Shown: one piece after another, positions 11,561-21,929 of the stretch
How positions within the stretch are numbered: position 1 is the first letter of the stretch
Layout: each line of letters opens with the position of its first letter
Source: Artemia franciscana
Taxonomy: Eukaryota > Arthropoda > Branchiopoda > Anostraca > Artemiidae
DNA: 64,000 bases
Assembly (NCBI RefSeq): GCF_032884065.1
Contig: NC_088873.1
Span: 34,607,600 to 34,671,599, forward strand
Reading direction: 5' to 3'
The notes under the pieces: model-generated
The model's input: only the letters and a program-made list of their open reading frames with translations
Databases searched by the model: none
Told to the model about the DNA's origin: nothing
Translations under genes and position numbers: made by a program

Positions 11561-11916
11561 CGAAGTGATTTTGTTAAACAGAACAAACTGGTAGTAAGGG
11601 TTTCTAAAAATCATAGCTGCTTAGACGCACATCAAAAATTTCATAGCTTCCGTCCAAAGGTCAAAGCTGTTTATATGTTTTCTGTGTGCTTGTGTGAGCG
11701 TTATTCATAGTTTTGATATTTTCTACTGGTATAATTGCTTCGACAATTACATGGTATTTGGTATATCGATTTTTTTACCTGGCACTTGGGTTTTGTCCCT
11801 ACCCGAGTTAAGAGGATTCCTAGCAATGACACCTCACAAGTACTACACTATCACCCGTTAATTTAAAAAGAATAACCAAGACTTAGGAAAAATTCGTTTT
11901 ATTTTTTGTTTTTAAG

Positions 11917-12035
11917 GCAAAGCTTGTCCTGCAGAACTGGAAATTGAAATAGCAAAAGCTTGGTTTAAACAAACTGCTTCAATCTTTAGTTGCTCCCAAG
12001 CATTTTGTTGGGAAAATGTTGTTCTATCAGATTGA
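11917..12035 (+). CDS. Candidate terminal exon, function unknown
   Basis: On the plus strand the acceptor ATTTTTTGTTTTTAAG precedes an open frame of 38 codons ending in TGA at 12033-12035: KACPAELEIEIAKAWFKQT, then ASIFSCSQAFCWENVVLSD. The other two frames stop within about a dozen codons. The residue mix is protein-like in a stretch that shows no repeat copy elsewhere in the window. No matching upstream exon was found, and it lies on the strand opposite the phosphatase gene, inside that gene's proposed intron, so it would be a nested gene or a chance frame. Confidence 0.25.
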
Positions 12036-12041
12036 TAGAAC
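12021..12041. other. Perfect hairpin, 9-bp stem
   Basis: GTTCTATCA, GAT, TGATAGAAC. A related half-site (CTGTCCTATCAAATG) lies at 12099. It overlaps the end of the candidate exon at 11917-12035. Confidence 0.6.
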
Positions 12042-12244
12042 ATAGGAAAAAGGTTGTCGGTTTTCCTATCTATGTGCAAAAGGACAGGGAAAACACTGTC
12101 CTATCAAATGTCTAACTTCTCTATTTACAAAACAATTTACCTTAAGTCTTAGATTATAGTCCAAATGATCAATTTATTCATGAAATAAATAATATTCTTG
12201 GTTGCTATGTGGAAAATATGAAAGTTTATGTGGAGTATATGAAA

Positions 12245-12460
12245 GTTGCTGCTCCCTCGTCAACACCCCGCTCTTTACGCTAAAGTTTTTTTTCTGTTTT
12301 AAAAAGTAGAGTTGAGAGAAAGAGTCGAACTTTAGCGCAAAGAACGGGGCGTTGAGGAGGGAACAGCCCCTTTCATATACGGAGTAATTTCTGTTCGTAT
12401 AAAGTTTTATTGTCACTCTTTACTTTCAGTTAAGAAAACTGTTGTTTTTTTATTTAATCA
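12245..12460. mobile_element. Short foldback module of the same family
   Basis: CACCCCGCTCTTTACGCTAA and its inverted partner TTAGCGCAAAGAACGGGGCG face each other across a loop of about 45 bp. The right arm extends to TCACTCTTTACTTTCAG and a T-rich end. Confidence 0.65.
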
Positions 12461-12989
12461 AACTAAGAATGAGTTTGCCTAGGCGAAATAACTGCAAAAT
12501 TAGGAACTGCAATGCAAGGAAAAACAAAAAAAAATCCACATTATACCTTAAAAAAAGAGAAACTAAAACATCCATATTCAAATTTTAAACAAAGAGTAAA
12601 AGGTTAGGGTGGGATTAATATGCTCCCTACACACAAGGAGGTACACAATCCCTTGCAAAAAAAATGAAAATAAGTAGCTAGAATTTAATATTTGCGAAAC
12701 TTAACCCCCTCCCCCACTAAAAATAGGGCTCTAACTGCTGAGTAAATAAGCAAAAAAGCAATCAATTAAAGTGTGGAAAATTACTACCCTTTTTTCTTGG
12801 CAAAGGGTTGGGCCATAGATCACAAATATATTCTTTTTAATGAGCAATTTTAACATCTTCAGTGAATTAAAAGTTCTTTATTACATGTTCTGATGTCATT
12901 CTCTTAAGAATCCGATGTATTTCATTTTTTAAGGAGTTTTGCGTGATTGTTTTTCCTAATTAAAAAAAAAACAAAAAAAAACGGATTTT

Positions 12990-13360
12990 CAAACAAAAAG
13001 CCTTTAGCGGATTGCAAATCTAGAACGAGCGTGAACGGGCTTGTATCGGATATTAAACCGAAAACAAACATAAATTACCACTAATAAAACTACAAAACTT
13101 TACAATGTACTATGAATTCAAAAAAAGAACTTAAAATGCCAAAAACAATCGTGGTATTTACCCCATTCCCTCCTCAAAGTTACAAATCTAAAACGAGCGT
13201 AAATTGGCTTATATAAGATATTAAACCGAAAACCAACGAAAATTACTACTAATAAAACTATAAAACTTAAACCTATCGGAATTTACAATGCACTATGAAT
13301 TCAATTGTCAAAATAAATTGTGGTATTTACCCCATTCCCTCCCCAAACTAAAGTGCAATT
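12990..13360. repeat. Tandem duplication of about 170 bp
   Basis: Two copies (about 13005-13175 and 13180-13350) share AACGAGCGT, GATATTAAACCGAAAAC, CACTATGAATTCAA-like and GTGGTATTTACCCCATTCCC blocks. No coding frame. Confidence 0.65.
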
Positions 13361-13529
13361 TACGCTGTGTAAAAAGCTAAATAGAGAGCTTGAGCCAAAA
13401 TAATCGTTAGGCCAATGGATTTTTCCGAAAAATGGAAAGAAATTGATTTAAAAGGAAAGAAACATAGACCGAGATAGTCATCTTTTTAAGGTAGTACAAT
13501 TAAAATGATAGTCAAAACGATTATTATGC

Positions 13530-14700
13530 TGAAACTTTTTCTGGTACTTGTATGAAATACCCCTACCTAATATTCTTCTAACATGTTTTTTTTTTACGCT
13601 CAATCCTTAGGAAATTTATCAATTTATGATAAAATTATAATACTTAGAAACAAACTTGGGCTATATATTTGCATATTAGCGGAAGTGGGGGTAAAGTACA
13701 GCGCGTCTGCATGCCTAATGTTTTGGGTACAATTACTCTGCATATTATGAAGTAAGAACTGTTTCCTAGCTTCACACAGTCGAAATACTTTACCCCCACT
13801 CCCCTAATGTGAAAATATATAGCCCAAATTCAGGCACGTACGCAGGAATTTTTTTGGGGGGGGCCCAAAACCTTCGAAACAGCAGATATAAAGTAGCACT
13901 TTTTTTATTTAGTAGCTAAATAAATGCAAAAAGCACGTACACAAGAAAATACAGATTAGCTTTAATATGTGGTAATGTAGCGGACGGGGGGAAGAAGACT
14001 GAAGCCTCAAAAGTACGTTTTAGGCTCAGGTTATGTTCATAGCGATTGAGAACCAGTGATTAATCTATTATATCCCACTGAAAGGGAAATTTTAGGGTTA
14101 ACAGTGCAATATGGATGCTGTGGGGGGGGGGGGGGGGTAAGTCTTCTATTCCGAAAAGTACAATTTAATGAAAAATGATAGTTTCTAAAATTGATCCATT
14201 AAAAGCTGTACTTTATCATGAAAAGGGGGGATAAACGCCCTAATATCCCGGACAATTCTATTTTGCTGTGGAAAGCAAACTCTCTTTACGAAAAAAATAA
14301 CAGTACAATCGCTAATTACTTCAAAGAGGGTAAAAAGTTAGACAGAAAATGAGTTAATAACTGGGCAGTGACTTGACCGGATAATTGCATGCTGTAAAAT
14401 CAAAAAAAAAGGCTTCAGACCTGTATCTAGATTCTTAATAATGTCCTACTTTTGCCAGAAATCCCAAGAAACCATGGGGAAATTAAACATTTCACAAAAC
14501 TTCGGGGGGAATCCGGGCCCAAAGGCCCCTCCCCCTGCGTACGTACCAGCCCAAATTATATATTTTCCATGTATTTCGTCACTTTTCTTTGTCTTGTCTC
14601 ACGCTAAGCTGACAGAATCTAACCAAAAACAAGTTATGCAATGCGTAAATGAATGAACAACTTGAGCTGTAGGGGTTATTTCACACAAGTACCCTTTTTC
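13530..14700. mobile_element. Foldback element, copy 2, interrupted by a hAT-like insertion
   Basis: Inner arms 13655-13702 and 13783-13830 mirror each other as in copy 1. The right outer arm resumes after the nested insertion, at 14550, and runs to about 14700 (CTTTGTCTTGTCTCACGCTA, then ATGAACAACTTGAGC), mirroring the flank seen at 540-650. Confidence 0.7.
13831..14549. mobile_element. Non-autonomous hAT-like element with an 8-bp target duplication
   Basis: The ends are CAGGCACGTACGCAGG and, on the other strand, CTGGTACGTACGCAGG. The 8-bp direct repeat CCCAAATT flanks it at 13823-13830 and 14550-14557. Eight-base duplications and CAGG-type ends fit the hAT superfamily. The 719-bp interior holds G-rich runs (18 G near 14120) and no transposase. 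Confidence 0.75.
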
Positions 14701-14936
14701 TTTTCCCGAAATTTTATTATTAATCATTTTTCTCTTTTTAGTATCTTTGTATTCCTTGTTATTTCAAAGGAGGGCTGGGGCAAGTGGCATTTAACCCATT
14801 TCCATTAATGTTAGATCAAAATTTCGCAAAAAAACTTCCTTCTGTTGTCAATAAACTAATAAAAAAAATATCCTGGAAAAAGGGTCCTACTAAGTTAAGT
14901 TCTATAAATCTTTTTTTTGTAAACAAATTATATTAC
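14700..14936. other. Intronic sequence next to a phosphatase exon
   Basis: AT-rich, no repeat recognised. It follows the donor of the 14937-15052 exon on the minus strand. Confidence 0.4.
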
Positions 14937-15052
14937 CTGAAATTCAGCTTTTAGCAAAACAGGAAATTTTTTTCGTTGGTCATAATGTTTTGGAAAGTCT
15001 TTTAACTCAACAGACTTGTCTGCTATTGCTGCAAGTGCACCACTTTCCTCGG
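14937..15052 (-). CDS. Exon of a protein tyrosine phosphatase gene (membrane-proximal wedge region)
   Basis: A strong acceptor (TTTTTTTTCTAG) and a donor (TTTCAG|GTAATA) bound 116 bases on the minus strand. Only one frame makes sense: two bases completing a codon, then EESGALAAIADKSVELKDF and PKHYDQRKKFPVLLKAEFQ, ending on a complete codon. The pattern of V-x-x-K-D-F-P-x-H-Y followed by an acidic E-F resembles the helix-turn-helix wedge just before the catalytic domain of receptor-type PTPs (the PTP99A and PTPRG type, where a related segment ends in EFE). The exon ends in phase 0 and the 1145-1232 exon opens in phase 0, so the two join cleanly across an intron of about 13.7 kb filled with mobile elements. 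I cannot name the orthologue. Confidence 0.6.
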
Positions 15053-15872
15053 CTAGAAAAAAAATTAAATGAAAAAAATTATCACTGTAAATACTAAAAA
15101 TGTTTTATTATTTAGCCTAATCAAAAATTCCGTGACGATGGGCAAACATTTATTTTACATTTTTTATAAGTTTCAAATGAAGTTTTTTAAAGAAAAATAA
15201 AGGTCTATTTTAACAGCTAAGACGAGGAGAAATGAAGTCATATAATATTTCAAATTTAAAACCAATAAAAATTACTATTGAAAAATAAATAAAAAGCAAA
15301 ACAAATAGAAATAAAAATAAATATTAACAACAAACATAAGGATGCAAGGTGCTTCAATAGATAAATGAAAGAATCCTTAAACGAGCCTAAATCCTAAAAA
15401 TATTAAAATGAATAGTCACATCTAACTTAGAATAAATGGAATTTAGCCTAAACAAGAGTAGGCCTACTGCTAAAAAACCTTTTTGCTTACCAAACATAAA
15501 AGATTTTTTTGGGTTATGTGATCGGATGTAAGTTGAAGGCTGCACATAAGAAGCCCTTTAGTTTGATTGCACCAAAAATCAGTTGGTGTGTTTGATTGCA
15601 CCAAAAACCAAATTGCACCAAAACCAGTATTTGGGAGTTAATTGTGCAGAGAAACGACGATAAATTCCTTTCACAATCTTTCTAGCGGATTGTAAACAGT
15701 ATGAAAAGTATTATGAACTATGGGTAATGTTTGGTAGCAGCACAATTAGGTATGTATAATACCAAGGTATCTATACTTGAGTTTAGCGCTGTAGGTCACC
15801 TACACTCAACAAGTAATAGATCCCATTATTTGATTAGATCACTGAGACTTGTAATAATAATCACAGAGTAAT
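15053..15872. other. AT-rich intronic sequence with a small local repeat
   Basis: TTTGATTGCACCAAAAA occurs three times at 15572-15625 with variations. Nothing else stands out. Confidence 0.4.
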
Positions 15873-17069
15873 CAAACAGTTCGTGGTAACGAACTGTAGT
15901 AAGGAGCGACCCGGCTCAATAGTAAACGAAACTCTAAAAAACGGAATTTAGATGCTAAAAGACACATCAAAAGAATCAGATTTTCATGCTGATTCTAAAT
16001 ATATAAGTTTCACCAAATTTAATCTTTGTCATCAAAAGTTACGAGCCTGAGAAAATTTGCATCATTTTGGAAAATAGGGGAAAACACCCCATAAAAGTCA
16101 TAGAAAATCACACCATCGCATTCGGTGTATCAGAGAACCCTATAGCAAAAATTTCAAGCTCCTGTCTACAAAAATATAGAATTTCGTATTTTTTGCCAGA
16201 AGACAAATCACGGGTACGTGTTTATTTGTTTTTTTGTTTTTTTTTCCCAGGGGTTATCGTATCGACCAAGTGGTCCTAGAATATTACAAGAGGGCTCATT
16301 CTAACAGAAATGAAAAGTTCTTGTGCAATTTTTAAGTGACCAAAAATTTGGAGGGCATCTAGGCCCCTTCCCACGCTCATTTTTTACCCAAAATCAACGG
16401 ATCAAAAATTTGAGATAGCCATTTTGTTTCGCATAGTCGAAAACCATAATAACTATGTCTTTGGGAATGACTTTACCTCCAAAATCCCCAGGGGAGGGGC
16501 TGCAAGTTACAAACTTTGTCTAGTGTTTACATATAGTAATAGTTATTGGGAAGTATACAGACGTTTTCAGGGGGATTTTTTTGGTCTGGGGGTGGGGTTG
16601 ATGGGAGGGGGCTATGTGGGAGGATCTTTCCTTGAAGGAATATGTCATGGGGGAAGAAAAATTCAATGAAAAGGGCGCAGAATTTTCTAGCATTACTATA
16701 AAAAAACAGTGAAAAAATAAACATGAAAAGGTTTTTTCAATTGAAAGTAAGGAATAGCATTGAAATTTAAAACGAACAGAGATTATTACGCATATGAGGG
16801 GTTCTAAAAATACTTTAGCATAAAGAGCGAGGTATTTTAGGAGGAGATAAATACCTCGCTCTTTATGCTAAAGTATTTTTAGTAATTTCAACTATTTATT
16901 CTACGGCCTTTTTGATTCAGGGGTCATTTTTAAAGAATTGGGACAAAACTTACGATTTAGTGTAAAGAGCGAGGTATTAACGATGGTACAAACCCCCTCG
17001 TACACATAATAAAAATATAAGAATATAAAAGTTTGTTACATAAGTTAATTCTTAAGTTACGCATATTTT
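15873..17069 (+). mobile_element. AGTAAGGAGCGAC element, copy 3 (3'-truncated)
   Basis: It begins with CAAACAGTTCGTGGTAACGA and AGTAAGGAGCGACCCGGCTC and carries the core and the first hairpin module. It stops where copy 4 begins at 17070 in the same orientation. Confidence 0.78.
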
Positions 17070-18840
17070 CAAACAGTTCGTGGTAACGAACTGTAGTAAG
17101 GAGCGACCCGGCTCAACAGTAACCAAAACTCTAAAAAATGGAATTTTGGTACCAATTAGCTACATCAAAAGAATCGCATTTTAATGCTGATTTTAAATAT
17201 ATACGTTTCATCAAGTTTAGTCTTACCCATCAAAGGTTACGAGCTTGAGAAAATTTGCGTTATTTTAGAAAATAGGGGGAAACACCCCCTAAAAGTCATA
17301 GGGGGAAACACCATCTTAACGAAAATAAAATCATCAGATTCAGCGTATCAGAGAACCCTACTGTAGAAGTTTCAAGTTCCTATCTACAAAAATGTGAAAT
17401 TTTATATTTTCTGCCAGAAAGCAGATCACGGATGCGTGTTTATTTGTTTGTTTTTTTTGTTTGTTTTTTTCCCCAGGGGTGATCCTATCGACCCAGCTGT
17501 CCTAGAATGTTGCGAGAGGGCTCATTCTAACGGAAATGAAAAGTTCTAGTGCCCTTTTTAAGTGACCAAAAAAATTGGAGGGCACCTAGGCCCCCTCCCA
17601 CGCTAATTATTTTCCCAAAGTCAACGGATCAAAATTCTGAGATAGCCATTTTATTCTGCGTAGTCGAAAAACCTTATAACTATGTCTTTTGGGACGACTT
17701 ACTCCCCCACAGTCCCCGTGGGAGGGATTACAAGTTCAAAACTTTGACCAGTGCTTACATATACTAATGGTTATTGGGAAGTGTACAGGCGTTTTCAGGT
17801 GGATTTTTTTGGTTGGAGGCAGGGGTTGAGAAGAGGGGGATATGCTGGGGGAACTTTCCATCGAGCAATTCGTCATGGGGGAAAATTTCCATGAAGGGAG
17901 CGCAGGAATTACTAGCGTTACTTAAAAAAAAAAACAATGAAAAAATAAATATAAAAAAGTTTTTTTTTCAGCTGGAAGTAAGCAGCAGCATTAAAACTTA
18001 AAACGAACAGAAATTATTACCCATATGAGTGGCTCACTTCCTCCTAATACCTCGCTATTTACGCTAAAGTATTTTTAGTAATTTCAACTATTTATTCTGC
18101 GGCTTTTGTGATTCAGGGGTCATTCTTAATGAATTTGGACAAAATATAAGCTTTAGTGTAAAGAGCGAGGTACTGACGAGGGGGCGAACCCCCTCATATC
18201 TGTAATAAAAACATGAGAATACAAAAGTTCTTTACGTAAGCTAATTTATAAGTTACTTATATCTTTTACTTATAAAAAGATTCGTAAAAAATTAAAAGTT
18301 CTAGTTGCCTTTTTAATTAACCGAAAATCGGAGGGCAACTAGGCTTCCTCCCCCGCTCTTTTTTCTCAAAATCATTCGATCAAAATTATGAGAAAGCCAT
18401 TTAGCCAAAAAAATCAATACACAAATTTTGTTTTAATTATTCCTCTGCGGAGAGCCAAAATCAAAACATGCATTGATTCAAAAACGTTCAGAAATTAAAT
18501 AAAAAAAAACAAGTTTTTTAAATGAAAGTAAGGAGCGACATTAAAACTTAAAACGAACAGAAATAACTCCGTATATGAAAGGGGATTTTCCTTCTCAACG
18601 CCCCGCTCTTTACGCTAAAGTTTTTTACTGTTTTAAAATGTAGAGTTAAGAGAAAGAGTCAAACTTTAGCGTAAAGAGCGGAGCGTTGAGAAGGAAAATC
18701 CCCTTTCATATACGGAGTTTTAAGTTTTAAAGTTTTAAGTTTTAAAGTTTTAAGTTTTAAGTTTAAGTTTTAAGTACATTTCTGTTTTAAGTTTTAATGT
18801 CGCTCCTTACTTTCATTTAAAAAACTTGTTTTTTTTATTG
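17070..18840 (+). mobile_element. AGTAAGGAGCGAC element, copy 4 (most complete)
   Basis: It holds every module in order: terminal palindrome, AGTAAGGAGCGAC, core, first hairpin (18000-18240), and last foldback with arms 18490-18610 and 18665-18840 (AAAGTAAGGAGCGACATTAA against its inverse). A TTTTAAG minisatellite (18717-18790) has expanded in the right arm. Confidence 0.8.
18717..18790. repeat. Simple repeat, TTTTAAG/TTTTAAAG units
   Basis: About ten degenerate units of TTTTAAG or AGTTTTAA inserted in the foldback arm between GGAG and TTCTGTTTTAAGT. Other copies have one unit at this place, so it is a local expansion. Confidence 0.8.
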
Positions 18841-18849
18841 TAATAAAAG

Positions 18850-19754
18850 GCTTGACAGACGAAGGTTTTTTTTCGCACTGACTTGTTAAACTGAACGGAA
18901 CTGAATATTTAAAATAACGGATTTGTATATACTTATTACTATGTTTAATTTCATAAGAGCACTATTCTGCGTGCCATTAACTGTGAACACAGTTAATATT
19001 CTGCTTGATGGCTTCGCAAACTGTGTGTTTTTGTCTGTGTTGTTTCATAGTGGATTAAAGACGCTTCTTGTCTATTATGGTCCGTGTGTCTACCCTGCAA
19101 TATGTTGCTTTAGCCGGGGTTCTTAAGAGACATAGATACACTTATTTGAATATATCCACAAAAATCCCCCACAGGGAACCCAGCTCGAAGGGCTAGGTAG
19201 AATAGACACAACAAAAGAATTAAATATATTTTGAAAGAAATATGGGAGAGAGAGAATGAAAGAAAGAGCGAGAGAAAAAGAAAAATAAACAGCAAATATA
19301 GTAAGCAATTACAATATTGACCATTATTAAGCACACCAGCTTAAGAGAATTTTCAAATAAAAATTTTTATCTTTTATGCTTGACAACAAATCCGGATATT
19401 TTTGATATACGTAATTAGCAGGTAACGTGAGACCACCCTGACTTCGGTGACTTTTTTCTCCAAAAAGTCATAGTGGCCTATAGAGATTAAGTTCCTCAAA
19501 AATGTTTCAAATGGTTCGGTATACTTATAAAAGACATAACTGCCATTAGAATCACTGGAAAGCTTCCCTATTAAAGACATCAGTTGATCTTTGAACTTAC
19601 TACAGCCTATCTTAAGATCCTTGTTCTAGATCCTAGAGGGAATTCCAAGAGCCACAGCATAAATTGGACAGTCATATTATGTTTTTACACAGGCCTTAAC
19701 TAAAGGTATTTTCAAGCTGGATAGGAAAAAGTACTACCATTTTCAAATGCAAAG
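18850..19754. other. Unassigned sequence with one protein-like frame
   Basis: On the minus strand, 19374-19634 is open for about 86 codons (SDSNGSYVFYKYTEPFETF, then LRNLISIGHYDFLEKKV), which looks more like protein than noise. No family or clean splice sites were found, so it is recorded here and not as a gene. A GAGA-rich stretch lies at 19245-19280. Confidence 0.3.
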
Positions 19755-19934
19755 AGACCAAACAGTATAAGTGGGCACTGGTGGGGGGCAGTTGTGTGGC
19801 TCTGAAAACTCAGCCACCGTGGGTCTGGAGAACTTACGGTTTAAAAATTCATCAAGTAACACTTAAGTTTCGAATGCTAGATAAGGCAGAGGAACCCATG
19901 GTCCTGCAAGAGCAAGAAGAAGAAGAAGAAGAAA
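19755..19934 (+). mobile_element. Possible RTE-type 3' end with an (AAG)n tail
   Basis: A GC-richer stretch with GGAACCCATGGTCCTGCAAG ends in five AAG units at about 19918-19932. RTE-family LINEs often end in short tandem repeats instead of poly(A). No coding part is attached. Confidence 0.35.
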
Positions 19935-20092
19935 TAGGCACTTTTTGAAACATCTGCGAAGAAAAGAATCCCTTAAGAATCAAAGATCATCAGCTCTCTT
20001 CAGAGTCTCTGCATCAAAATGTCTTTTTTCCTTGACAGTACTAGTTGAATCTAAAACATGTTTACGAACATACTAATTCCGCAAAAAGTTTA

Positions 20093-20356
20093 TTATTGAC
20101 TTCCCTCCAGCCCTCTTACTTCCCCTGATTTAACTTTAAAGCCGTAACCAGCATTTTCATCAAGCTCCTCACCATGTGCTAATGTATTGTTGTGTAAATT
20201 TATTGAAAGGTATCTTAGTCTTTGTTCATTTCGTTTCTCAACCTTCTTACATGACGTCAGTTCCGTTGCACTTTGCCAACAGGAATGCCAGGAATTTTTC
20301 TTTGCTGAGGTTACTTTGAGAACTGGCTTTGGAAACGTAAAGGGCATCAGATTCAA
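20093..20356 (-). other. Open frame of 87 codons, unidentified
   Basis: The frame contains KVTSAKKNSWHSCWQSATEL and then KKVEKRNEQRLRYLS. The S-W-H-S-C-W pattern faintly resembles the pre-RT region of LINEs. No other LINE block is adjacent, so origin is uncertain. Confidence 0.25.
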
Positions 20357-20439
20357 ATTAGTTTGCCGTTTTGAAGATTAATTAAAAAGACAATTTTGAG
20401 CGAGACTGCAGTTGAAAACGGCCACCAACAATTCTTTCC

Positions 20440-21105
20440 ATTATGTTGCAGGGCTGGAGCTCAAACATATCTTATTGCTTAAGATGTTTGTTCCTATTAT
20501 GGTGCAATTCCTCCCATTACGGTGCAGGGCCAGAGCTCAAACATTTTTTATTGCTTAAGATGTTTGTTCCCATTATGGTGCAATTCTTCCCATTACGGTG
20601 CAGGGCCGGAGCTCAAACGTTTCTTATTGCTTAAGATGTTTGTTCCCATTATGGAGCAATTCTTCCCATTATGGTGCGGGGCTGGATCTCAAACATTTCT
20701 TATTGCTTAAGATGTTTGTTCCCATTATGGTGCAATTCTTCCCATTATGGTGCAGGGCTGGAGCTCAAACATTTCTTATTCCTTAAGATGTTCGTTCCTA
20801 TTATGGTGCAATTCTTTCCATTATGGTGCAGGGCTGGAGCTCAAACATTTCTTATTGCTTAAGATGCTTGTCCCCATTATGCTACAATTCTTCTAATTAC
20901 GGTGCAAGGCTTGAGCTCAAACATTTTTTATTACTTAAGATGTTTGTTCCCATTATGGTGCCATTCCTCCCATCATGGTGCAAAGCTAGAGCTCAACAAT
21001 TTCTTATTGCTTAAGATGTTTGTTCCCATTATGCTACAATTCTTCTCATTATGGTGCAAGGCTGGAGCTCAAACATTTTTTATTGCTTAAGATGTTTGTT
21101 TCGTA
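20440..21105. repeat. 76-bp tandem repeat, about 8.7 units
   Basis: Units carry GGGCTGGAGCTCAAACATTT, CTTATTGCTTAAGATGTTTG and TTCCCATTATGGTGCAATTC; successive GGGC positions (20451, 20527, 20603, 20679) are exactly 76 apart. The half-unit TTCCCATTATGGTGCA occurs twice per unit. Because 76 is not a multiple of three, the overlapping 62-codon frames are artefacts. Confidence 0.92.
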
Positions 21106-21109
21106 GGAG

Positions 21110-21929
21110 CTTTATATTTTTTAAATATTATGAGATTTTGGATCTTTTGTCTTCCAAAGACAATTTTACAAATGGATAAAATAGGAAGAAATTTGAGATC
21201 CTTAAATTTTGGGACCCTCATTGGCATTCTGAGCTTACTAGTATACCGAAATCCATTACCTTCCTTAGGAGGGGGAGGGGTGTATTCTAAAATAGATTCA
21301 TGATGGAAACGTCGTTTAAAATTTTTGTAATTTGGACAAAGTTGTGTTTTTGAAATCAGTGAAAAAGGGAAATGCGGGAACATTTAAAATTTGATGTCAA
21401 ACTTGTGTTTATCTTATCCTGAACACCAGATGAAAACATTTTTTTCTAACGATAACTGTTTATTAATTATAATTCAATTCCTTAAATGATTTTTTGGCTT
21501 TTTCTTCTCCCGTAGAATTCATTTTTGTAACATGATGTCTTCTGAATTATCACGTCCGATTCGGCACAGTTTCTTGTATTTGGTGAATTTTAAGCAGTTG
21601 CATCTGTAATTATTATTAAAGTATTTTAACCTCTGGCAGTGGCGTATCCAGGGAGTAAAACATGTAGTTTTGGCCCCCAATCACTCGAAATTTTGCTCGG
21701 ACTTGTAAATTGATCTTAAAATATAGTGAAGAGAGTATTCCTCTTGCAAAAACTAGAAAATATTTATCCATGTTCAGCAGCCACCTCAAAAAAATCTTTG
21801 ATAATGCCCCCTCCAGAACAAAAATTATGGGTACAGTTCTGGCTTCTAGTGTTACATTCTACAATTTTTTGCTTGTTTTGAAGTTAGTTTTCAAGATATG
21901 CTTTAGCAATACTCATTACAACACTGGAG
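21110..21929. other. Unassigned sequence with one hAT-like end
   Basis: CAGTGGCGTATCCAGGGA at 21637-21654 looks like a DNA-transposon terminus, but no inverted partner or target duplication was found nearby. Confidence 0.35.

Noticed and set aside
20443-21090. Series of overlapping 62-63 codon ORFs
   Set aside because: All are the 76-bp satellite in shifting frames.
20440-21105. CRISPR-like array
   Set aside because: The spacing is regular, but the whole unit is repeated with no unique spacers, and the setting is a eukaryotic genome.
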